Source: Lotus japonicus (lineage: Eukaryota > Streptophyta > Magnoliopsida > Fabales > Fabaceae). From it: 64,000 bases of DNA. The notes beneath the pieces are model-generated. The model saw only the letters and a list, made by a program, of their open reading frames with translations. It was not told the DNA's origin and ran no database searches. The translations under genes and the position numbers were made by a program. Numbering within the stretch: position 1 is the first letter of the stretch; each line of letters begins with the position of its first letter. Location: assembly GCF_012489685.1 (NCBI RefSeq), contig NC_080043.1, forward strand, positions 53,404,289 to 53,468,288. Reading direction: 5' to 3'. Of the stretch, positions 56,973-64,000 are shown piece by piece.

Positions 56973-56977
56973 ATTCC

Positions 56978-57162
56978 TGTTGGAATCAAGTGTTGGAGTC
57001 AAGTCCCACATCGGAGAAGTCAAGGTGAGAGGGAGAGTTTGTAAGAGATGTGACCCATAAACCTAATGCCTTAAGGTTTTGGGTTAAGATGTGGTGTCCA
57101 AGATCTCCTTAGTGTTTCCCCTCGACCTTGTCCCATGGGTCCTCGCCCTGTCTCCCCCAACA
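56978..57162. mobile_element. Solo LTR of a small (TRIM-like) LTR element, 185 bp, TSD ATTCC
   Basis: Starts TGTTGGAATC and ends CCCCCAACA, so ends are inverted (TGTTGG/CCAACA). The 5-bp duplication ATTCC flanks it (56973-56977 and 57163-57167). It contains AGTCCCACATCGG, a phrase common near LTR starts of small plant LTR elements. No interior or second LTR. Confidence 0.8.
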
Positions 57163-57230
57163 ATTCCATATATATCAATTCTCATCCATACTCAATGATA
57201 ATAATTAGTAGTTGATTCAAATTAAAATTC

Positions 57231-57266
57231 CCCGTGCATCGCACGGGTCAACGGGCTAAATACTAG
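57231..57266 (+). other. Helitron 3' terminus: hairpin plus CTAG
   Basis: CCCGTGC-ATC-GCACGGG forms a perfect 7-bp stem (57231-57247), followed by 15 bases and CTAG. This is the termination signal of rolling-circle Helitrons. Confidence 0.92.
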
Positions 57267-58449
57267 TCTCATATTGCCTTTCCTTTTCAGTAGTTAATTG
57301 CTCTATTTCACTTTCTTGCTCTCTCACACGTTTACATGCTTCCTTCCACTTGCTATGCAATAACCTATAGGTTTCAGCCAGCTCTTCATCAGTTATGTAC
57401 TCATCACTAGAGTCAGGTTCATCAACTATTCCAAAGAAAGCAGTAACTTTGTTTGCAGAGACCCCATCTTCCTCATCTGTATCTTCATCTGACCAGGTTA
57501 CCATCATGCCTTTCTTTTGCCTTTTAAGATAGGTAGCACATTGATTTCTGATGTGACCATATCCTTTACATTCATGACATTGCACTCCTTTATTTTGACC
57601 AGATTTATCATCCTCTTTGGCCTTACTCTGAAAGTTAGCAGATCTCGAATTGTCGAACCTCATGTCTCGGACATTAGACTTTGATCTTTTGTCAATCTTT
57701 CTTAAGGCTCTGTTAAACTTTCTTCCAAGAAGAGCTAGAGCTTCAAAAAGGTTTTCACCATCACACTCAAGATCATCATCCTCATCAGTGTTTGACACAA
57801 AAGTTATGCTCTTAATCTTCTTCTTAGTCTTGTCAAAGGTTAACTCATATGTTTGCAAGGAACCAATAAGTTCATCAACCTTCATGCTTCCAATGTATTG
57901 AGCTTCCTCAATTGTAGTGACTTTCATAGCAAACTTCTTGGGCAGAGATCTCAGAATTTTCCTCAGAAGTTTCTCATCTGACATAGGTTCTCCCAAAGCA
58001 AATGATGAGTTAGCCAAGTCACGTACACACATATGAAATTCTGAAATTGTTTCCTCTTCAGTTATCCTCATGTTCTCAAACTGAGTAGTAAGCATTTGAA
58101 GTCTGGATATCCTCACTCTGGTAGTTCCTTCATGTGCAGTTTTCAAAATATCCCAAGCTACCTTTGCAACAGTACATGTATTGATGAGTCTAAACATATT
58201 CTTGTCAACACCATTTAAGATAGCATTCAAGGCTTTAGAGTTTCCCAGAGCAGCTTCATCTTCTTCCTTTGTCCATTCTTCCTCAGGTTTCTCAGTGGTC
58301 GCGATAGAACTTCCTTCAGTTTGTTCCTTGGTAGGAGTTTTGCTGTCGATTGACTTGAGAAAAACTGTCATGTGAACTTTCCAATAGTCATAGTTAGTAT
58401 CATCCAGAATGGGTGGCCTATTGACAGATCCTCCCTCCTTGTTGTCCAT
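57267..58449 (-). pseudogene. Element A gag, N-terminal part (split by the Helitron)
   Basis: An ATG at 58449 (MDNKEGGSVNRPPILDD) starts the gag. It has the block DDTNYDYWKVHM, a UBN2-like region (AKVAWDILKTAHEGT, MRITEEETISEFH) and EEAQYIGSMKVDELIGSLQ. A first CCHC knuckle CHECKGYGHIRNQC lies near 57545-57585, followed by acidic DEDTDEEDG and DEELAETYRLLHSKWKEA, as in relic J. The frame is intact up to 57267, where the Helitron begins, and resumes at 17638 in phase. Gag packages the element RNA. This half is intact, but the pol of A is dead. Confidence 0.92.
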
Positions 58450-58499
58450 GAGAACATAATCTATTTCCCTGCAGTTCACCCAAACAGAACAGGGTGCCT

Positions 58500-58511
58500 G
58501 CTCTAATACCA
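58500..58511 (-). promoter_or_regulatory. Primer binding site of element A
   Basis: Minus strand TGGTATTAGAGC, one change from TGGTATCAGAGC, two bases from the LTR border at 58514. Confidence 0.85.
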
Positions 58512-58513
58512 AT

Positions 58514-59365
58514 TGAAATTCTAGTTCCCGTATGGCAGATGTTCTATGCGATGCTTAGGCAATTGCTTTGACAATCGAATAACAGTGAACAATAAAAGCA
58601 TAAAATAAACAAAGCACAACACCAAAGTTGTTAACCCAATTCGGTGAAACTTCATCTACGTCTGGAGGGTTTGCACTCAAAGAAAGGAAATCCACTATCT
58701 CAAGATTTAGGAACTACAGACACTCATGAACACCACATCTCATAGTTCTCTTCCTAATCTACCTAGTGTATTTCGACTTAGTATATCGACTTAAGTATGA
58801 GAGCCCCTCTCACTTTCTCTCAACCACTGCCACAGTGATTAGTAAGAACAACAACAATCAAGAACACAGAACACAACCTTGCCTTATAGAATCAGTGAGC
58901 AAGGTTTTTTCACAACGAACTAACACAAATGACAACCCTAAAACACTTGATCTATTTCTCTCAATAGCTTCAATAGTCTTCACGTTTTAGGTCTTCACAT
59001 ATATAAGCTTCAGCAACCACACTAGGGTTTCTAGAGGCTGAAGCAGTAATCCAACAGCAACAAATCAAAACGCAATCTTCCATAAATGATGATTGCGTTT
59101 ACAAGTCAATCACCATTAACACAATAGAGACATATCCTCAATCAGAGATTGCCTCAACAAATAAACCAACAAACAATAAACAACCAGTATACATCTACTT
59201 AAACCGTAAGGAACCACAATAAAATCTTCACCAGATTTTCAGGGCACACATAAGCACTCCAAGTCATGGACTGATGTCATGTGCTACACATAGGAAGATG
59301 TCACAACATCTGCTTCGACATCAGGTTGTTTTGGACAAAATGCCAGACAACCAAAAGTAACAACA
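58514..59365 (-). repeat. 5' LTR of Sirevirus-type element A (852 bp)
   Basis: Minus strand starts TGTTGTTACTTTTGG and ends CTAGAATTTCA. Same family as J's LTR at 10182-11061, in opposite orientation, and clearly diverged from it, so the two are probably not a pair from one insertion. Confidence 0.85.
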
Positions 59366-60140
59366 AGCGGAAATTGAAGGTATTTTTTTTAAATGAGACA
59401 AGACTTGTCCAACGAGGACTTAAATAAAAACTCCAGACATACCCCGATAAACTATATATACATAAAGCAGATACATCTCATGTTGTACCATAAACGTCAC
59501 CAGAACCCGGAAGGTGACAGAAAGTATGCTAGAAGGCAAGTGTACGCAACAGTGATCAAAGTAAGTGCAATAATTACAATCCTCAAAATGTGAGAGATTC
59601 AGCCCAACACAGCCTCCTCAGACCTCCTATTGTCCGACTACTCTCTGTGATTCCCATACAGAGAATTACACAAAAAGCAAAAGGTAGGGAACCTACCCTG
59701 TCCCATAATGTACAACTGACTAACCAGAGCTACTACTATTCATACACCCTAAACCCAAGTCATATAAAGAAGCTGGTCTCCTAACCCTCTTCCTCCTTCT
59801 CGCTCGTGTAGTCGTCCTCCGTGTCTGAGTCCACATTAAGCACATCGACATCCAAGTCAAGAACCTCCCTCCTCATTGTCCCTCTATACGTCTCTCGGTG
59901 GTTGGCGGGGTCCAACTCCCAAGCGATAGGGTCAACTTTGTCAATCATCTCGTATCTGATTCCCCCGAAAGGGCGAACCAATGTGAACCACTCCCCCATC
60001 GACATCTGACAGTTTGCCAACCACCCAAACGCAATGATACAAACAAGGCAAGGCGCGATGGTCAACTCACAGAATAGGGTAGATAATAAAGAGAACAAGT
60101 AAAGCATAGGGATAGATATATATATATATATATATATGTT
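59366..60140 (-). mobile_element. Diverged LTR fragment of the D/E Gypsy family
   Basis: On the plus strand it follows the order of E's LTR start: GCGGAAA..GAA then poly-T, CACCAGAACCCGGAAGGTGACAG-like text, TCTCTGTGATTCCC.TA.AGA, ACACAAAAAGC, GG.A.CTACCCTGTCCC, the ORF region, then GTTGACCATCGCG. It is most alike over 59620-60010. The first about 50 bases of the LTR are missing at the border with element A. The right border is unclear; a (TA)n run begins at 60117. Confidence 0.6.
59781..60005 (-). CDS. LTR-encoded ORF, second copy (74 codons)
   Basis: Minus strand, ATG at 60005 (MSMGEWFTLVRPFGG). It shares with the ORF at 28451-28930 the pattern MSM..WFT.V.P.GG, then R.EM.D..DP.AW..DP..HR.TY.G, and an end with D..VL..DSD. 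The Pro-rich middle is absent, either by deletion or because it is not essential. About half of the aligned residues are the same although the DNA differs at many third positions. The open frame extends upstream to 60107. Function unknown. Confidence 0.4.
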   Translation of the reverse strand: MSMGEWFTLVRPFGGIRYEMIDKVDPIAWELDPANHRETYRGTMRREVLDLDVDVLNVDSDTEDDYTSEKEEEG

Positions 60141-60392
60141 CGATAAATGTTATCATGGCATATATATCATCACATCCTCAAGTTACTATATCAGCATGCA
60201 TAAATCATCGATTTAACAAAACACATAACGATGTTTATCAACATCAAATCATCAAACTCATAACGATTTTTATCAACATCAAATCTTCAAATGAATGGTA
60301 TGAAATGCAATATGATGCGAAAATTATGCTCCGGATAGGCTGGACACGTGTGTACGAGTCGGTCTTTTCATCGGCCTTTGTGTTTAAGCCAA

Positions 60393-60730
60393 TAAACAAA
60401 CCCTTAAGAGAAATTAAGCAGAATCGTGGTCAAATTCGATACACCCAAAATGAAATTGCACATAATCAAGGCAAGCTAAGAATGAAATAAGAGAAGTAAT
60501 GAACGAAAAGGCCCTAAAAATAAACAAACCCTAAACATAAATTAAACAGAATCATGGTCAAATTAGAAACACCCTAAATGAAATTGCAGAAAATCAAGGC
60601 CAACAAAGAATTAAATAAGAGAAGGAACGAACAAAAAAGCCCTAAAATGGAAATTATGAAGAATCGTGTTCTAATGAGAAACATCCTAAATGAAATTGCA
60701 CATAATCAAGGCCAGAAAAGGACGCATTCA
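60393..60730. repeat. Tandem repeat, about 128 bp, three diverged units
   Basis: Units start near 60393, 60521 and 60641 and share AGAATCRTGGTCAAATT, CACCC.AAATGAAATTGCA and AATCAAGGC. The third is partial and most diverged. Confidence 0.8.
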
Positions 60731-61451
60731 GGGAAGCATACAATAAACCTTCAAGATCGAAAAAGGGAAGAAACCCTAAAAATTTATGCATAATCGTTTA
60801 GCCTCAGATGAAGAAACCCTAAAAACTCGAAAATGGGCTAACCTTTTGAGCTTCACTCGATGGATGTGTAAAGTCTTTGCAATAGGAACTGAGAGAGATA
60901 TATATATATATATCGAGCTGGAGAGAGCATTATTTCCATTGGTGATTCAATTTCTTGCACGGGTTCAGTTTCAGAAGTGGGTGTGTATTCAACTGGCCTT
61001 TGGATACAGAGCTCCTCAAATCAATCAAATCAACTTTGTAGCATAACAACGCCAGCAATGATTATGTCTCGCTTCCATATATATTAGATAGGGCGTGATT
61101 ACCAGAATCGAGTATGGGTTGTGGAAAATGAAGAACTGAGAGTGTGTTGTGACAATGAAGATGGTTGAGGAATAGTGTGCTAATACTGGTAATATATTTC
61201 TATATGCTATATTTATTGAAAGTTGAACAAAAAATCTTAAATTGTGTCTAGGTTATGTGGGCAATAACTTTTAGTAAATTCAAGAGGTTGAGGGTTCAAC
61301 CCCTCCCTAACACTCTTTTATCAATTTTTTATTTTCTTACCTTAAGTTATTTGATTGAATCATGTCCCACCCACCCAATAATTATATATTTCAAATTTTC
61401 ATTTTTTTTTGCAAATAGAATAAACTTCCGCTTGAGTTAGGGTTCTTACAA
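60731..61451. other. Spacer, no gene recognised
   Basis: Has two (TA)n runs (near 60898-60915 and 61075), and GAGGTTGAGGGTTCAACCCC near 61285, a palindrome that also resembles a Pol III B-box. No gene called. Confidence 0.4.
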
Positions 61452-61652
61452 ACTAATATGATTAAGGTCACTTTTGAATTAGGGTTCTCACACAATAAAC
61501 TTTTTTGATGACGGACAAATGTTATTTGTTAGCAATGTTAGTAAATAAGTCCTCCTTAGGGTTCGAACCATAGACCCTTCTCACTCCTATAGCTCTCACG
61601 CACTAATATGATTGTTGTCACCCTCGAAATAGGGTTCTCACACACGATTAAC
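61452..61652. repeat. Two direct repeats of about 45 bp
   Basis: CTAATATGATT..GTCAC followed by AGGGTTCTCACACA occurs at 61452-61494 and 61612-61646. A GGTTCGAACC palindrome lies between (61559-61569). Confidence 0.65.
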
Positions 61653-61662
61653 TAAAATATTT

Positions 61663-61912
61663 CCCGTTTGGAAACACAGCTTAATTAAGCGCTTACGCTT
61701 ACGCTTATGACATAAGCGCTTAGCGCTTATTCATAAGCTATTTTAAAATATTTATTGAAATAAATAAAAAATAAGCTATATATAAGCATGAACTCTTTTT
61801 CATAAGCTGTCCCGAGTACCTTATGAAAATAAGCTTAAAACAGCTTATGGCCAAACACTAACATAAGAGCTTATGCTATCAGATAAGCTCAAATAAGCTC
61901 TTCCAAATAGGG
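61663..61912. mobile_element. Palindromic MITE-like element (AGCTTAT-rich)
   Basis: Ends are CCCGTTTGGAA and TTCCAAATAGGG, imperfect inverted repeats. The interior has many AAGCGCTTA / AGCTTAT palindromes and could fold into a long hairpin. A related stretch lies at 20170-20265. No clear target duplication found. Confidence 0.5.
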
Positions 61913-61984
61913 TTAGTTCATATCAAATTACATTATATTTGATAAACCATATTTAAACTATTTTACCAATTTATATATATATGC

Positions 61985-62085
61985 AGATTGCATTGTATCA
62001 CATCACGCTGACTTGTAATGGTGGTTAAGAACTTGTCATAAATTACAGATCGTGGGTTCGATCCGTCGCTGCATCTATTTTTTTG
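61985..62085 (+). repeat. Possible SINE-like fragment
   Basis: TGGTGGTTAAGAA (62022-62034) and GGGTTCGATCC (62053-62063) resemble Pol III A and B boxes at about the usual spacing. No target duplication or poly-A/T tail was delimited, so this is weak. Confidence 0.25.
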
Positions 62086-62126
62086 ATCAATTTCAGTGGC
62101 GTTTATTTGATTGATAATTATAAAAT

Positions 62127-64000
62127 TGTGAGACCCAAGTTTTTAAGTTCAGAATAAATCGAATAAAATTCCTATTCGCGATTGGTTTGATGTAACGTGA
62201 AGGGAAAACCTGAACAAGTTTATCGAATGGAATTAATTTATGAAGGAGAAAGTTCAGGAAAAGGATAAGGAAAGTATTAAAGTCGATATAAGTTATAGCG
62301 CAAGTAGTATTCGCTTATACCTAGGACGAGAGCGATAGTAAACGATTAATTTACACTTAAAGACACGATGGAAACTAATTCCAAAAATCTTCAGAGAAAT
62401 GTTAGAACTTCTCTTAATTCTTCCATGACAAGCGTTTCGATACGAAACCCTGAAACGTACGAACATCCGATTCTAATTCTCGGAGGTTTGCCGAAACTAA
62501 ATCCCTGATAGTTCAAGAAACCTAAAATCAACCGACGATGAAGACTTTTTCTATTCAGAGCTTTAAACGAAGATTCCACACGCGTACACCTATTTCTCTC
62601 GATGTTTCTAATCTTTCTTCAGAACGAAGTTTTTTCATCCGACATCAACTGCAAAAAGTAGTTTTTCGGGTAAAATCGATTTACACCGACTTTGGATCGT
62701 TTGCCTTAATTCCAAGAAACCTGTTTTGAGTTCTGGAATTCTGTCGCCAGAACTTATCTTAGAATTCACAGAGGAATGCGCAGGAAAAACCGGAATCGCG
62801 AAATTTTCATTTTTCCGCATTTTCCAAAACCTATAATAGCAAGAAAATGAAAAAATTTCAAAACCCTTCACCATTTCTTACCCAAACCCGCGAGCACCAT
62901 AGGAGGAGGAGGAAGAAAAAGTTTTTCGCCATTTCTTGCCCTATCGCTGCACCGTTCGTTGCTACTCGAAGACATCGAGGTATAGATGCTATCTCTCACT
63001 TCTGATCATCAATTCTGTCGTCTTTCTCTATGTCTTTCTGTGCTCAAAGTTTTGAGCTTTTTGTAAAACTGTCCAAATAACTCGATTTCTCTGTCTAAAC
63101 TTATTCCCTGCATGCCCAAGAGCATGTTTAGCGGATTACATTTTGCCGAATGTCGCCGAAATGCCGCCGAATTCCAATTCTGCTTGAAAAACCCATTTTG
63201 AGCCAAAGTTTCGTTCTTTCGGTTTAAAACTCTCGACTTAGCTTGGCGCTAGTAGGATTAGTTGTCACAAACGTCGTTAGTGACGTCCCCATCAAATTTG
63301 TTTTTCGAAATTCCAATTTTGAAATTCCGAGCTAAAAACACTGACCAAAATACCCCTGCGACAGTTTTCGATCCGATAATTTTTCCGAGCTTTGATTCGC
63401 CTTAGTTACGACTAATGATAGCCTAGGAACCAAGTTTGATCGAAGAAAAATCGGCGCACACAATTAGTGTGTGTGGCCGAGAGCACCTCCATATGGGGAG
63501 GAAAATTTTGTTTTTCGAAAACTTGTCTTAACGCGTTAGATTATCGTACTTCGGAGTTTATAATGCTTCGTGTAACCCTAGTACTTATTGTTTGCTGAGT
63601 TTCTGACTCATTGTGATTGAATTCTGTGATTTTGCTCTAAGGTTCGTTTGAGGAATTCTGTGGAGCCGAGGAGGAAGATTGTGAAGGAAAGTTTAAGGAA
63701 CACGCTGGAGGAGTTACAGGTGAGGGCTACTCACTGAATACTAGCTAATGCTTTAGGTGTCGATGAATTCGACTTGATTTACTGTTTATGCACTTGATTG
63801 TGTTTGACTGGGAAAAATGTTTTCTGAGGCTACGGCTGACAAATGATAATCATTTATCGCTTGAATTGTTTTTGAGATTGATTCACATGCTATGTGCTAA
63901 GTGGTTAATCTAGGTTGTGTTGATATTGATTCACATGCTATGTGCTAAATGGTTAATCTAGGATGTGTTGATATATGTGCCATGACTGTTGGATTGTGTT
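62127..64000 (+). mobile_element. LTR of a D-like Gypsy element 'G', cut by the window end
   Basis: Starts TGTGAGACCCAAG and follows D's LTR closely: TTTATGAAGGA.AA.GTTCAGGAAAAG, the GATGGAAACTAATTCCAAAAATCTTC stretch, the TATA box (62831-62840), GTAGGATTAGT.GTCA.AAACGTCGTT near 63250, and AGGTGAGGGCTACTC near 63717. It runs off the window before the region where D carries its ORF. A direct duplication of about 50 bp is seen near 63880-63970 (GATTCACATGCTATGTGCTAA twice). Confidence 0.85.
62831..62985 (+). promoter_or_regulatory. LTR promoter of G: TATA box and potential splice donor
   Basis: CTATAATAGC at 62831-62840 and GAG|GTATAG with GT at 62980-62981. Same spacing as in D and E. Confidence 0.55.

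Larger units (their letters stand above)
17639..57266 (+). mobile_element. Helitron (non-autonomous, about 4.8 kb before later insertions) inside element A's gag
   Basis: The left end is TCTACTACTTCT directly after host A (17638). The right end is a 7-bp-stem hairpin (57231-57247), then 15 bases and CTAG (57263-57266), directly before host T (57267). TC start, 3' hairpin plus CTRR, insertion between A and T and no target duplication are the hallmarks of Helitrons. Deleting 17639-57266 joins the two parts of element A's gag in the same reading frame with nothing missing. After subtracting Sirevirus C and the small solo LTR with their target duplications, the Helitron is about 4819 bp. No Rep/helicase was seen, so it is non-autonomous. 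It carries plant gene pieces (17690-19112). Confidence 0.9.

Overview
The window is nuclear DNA of a flowering plant, most likely a dicot and probably a legume. The evidence is plant LTR retrotransposons of Sirevirus, chromovirus and other lineages, plant gene fragments (an ICR/RIP-type coiled-coil protein and a GAUT-type GT8 glycosyltransferase), plant-style TATA boxes and introns, and AT-rich spacers. The legume guess rests on the general look of the Sirevirus LTRs (dense TTCAGA motifs) and is not proven. No rRNA, tRNA or CRISPR was seen, and no intact single-copy gene is certain.

Layout, left to right. At 1-1771 lies the 3' part of a Copia element with its LTR. From 1772 to about 7931 is low-copy-looking DNA with an N-terminally shortened ICR/RIP gene copy (3259-4326), a LINE RNase H relic (about 4800-5550, minus), and a diverged tandem duplication (unit about 529 bp) whose second copy carries a 298-bp hAT-type MITE with a perfect 8-bp target duplication. 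A Gypsy LTR stub (7932-) and a pol-less Sirevirus relic 'J' with a plus-strand LTR (8440-11061) follow.

From 11062 to 59365 everything is one nest of insertions. The outermost host is a minus-strand Sirevirus-type Copia element 'A' (5' LTR 58514-59365, gag split between 57267-58449 and 16637-17638, pol 11776-14318, start of the env-like ORF 11062-11547). A small Copia element 'B' (14319-16636) sits in A. A Helitron (17639-57266, ends TC...hairpin...CTAG, inserted between A and T) splits A's gag. Removing it leaves the frame uninterrupted. The Helitron carries plant gene pieces, including a broken GAUT C-terminus. Into it inserted a minus-strand Sirevirus 'C' (21518-56131, TSD ATTAG). C received a 1.14-kb hAT element 'H' (50015-51155, TSD CTCTGGGA) and a long Gypsy solo LTR 'D' (25728-47222, TSD ATCAT). 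D is split by a minus-strand pol-less Gypsy element 'E' with LTRs of about 4 kb (29044-46846, TSD CTTTT). E's 5' LTR is split by 'F' (39202-46240, TSD TGTCT), a CRM-like chromovirus with one intact 1526-codon gag-pol frame and 1025-bp LTRs that differ at one position by eye. LTR divergence (F about 0.1%, E about 0.45%, C about 1%, B about 5.5%; counted by eye) fits the nesting order.

Right of 59365 are diverged LTR pieces of the D/E family (59366-60140, and 62127 to the window end), a 128-bp tandem repeat, a palindromic MITE-like element and short direct repeats.

Most unusual points: the fully resolved six-layer nest; the gene-carrying Helitron; a conserved small ORF inside the LTR of the D/E Gypsy family, downstream of a TATA box and a conserved potential splice donor; and a TATA-driven coiled-coil ORF antisense to Sirevirus C between its env-like gene and 3' LTR.
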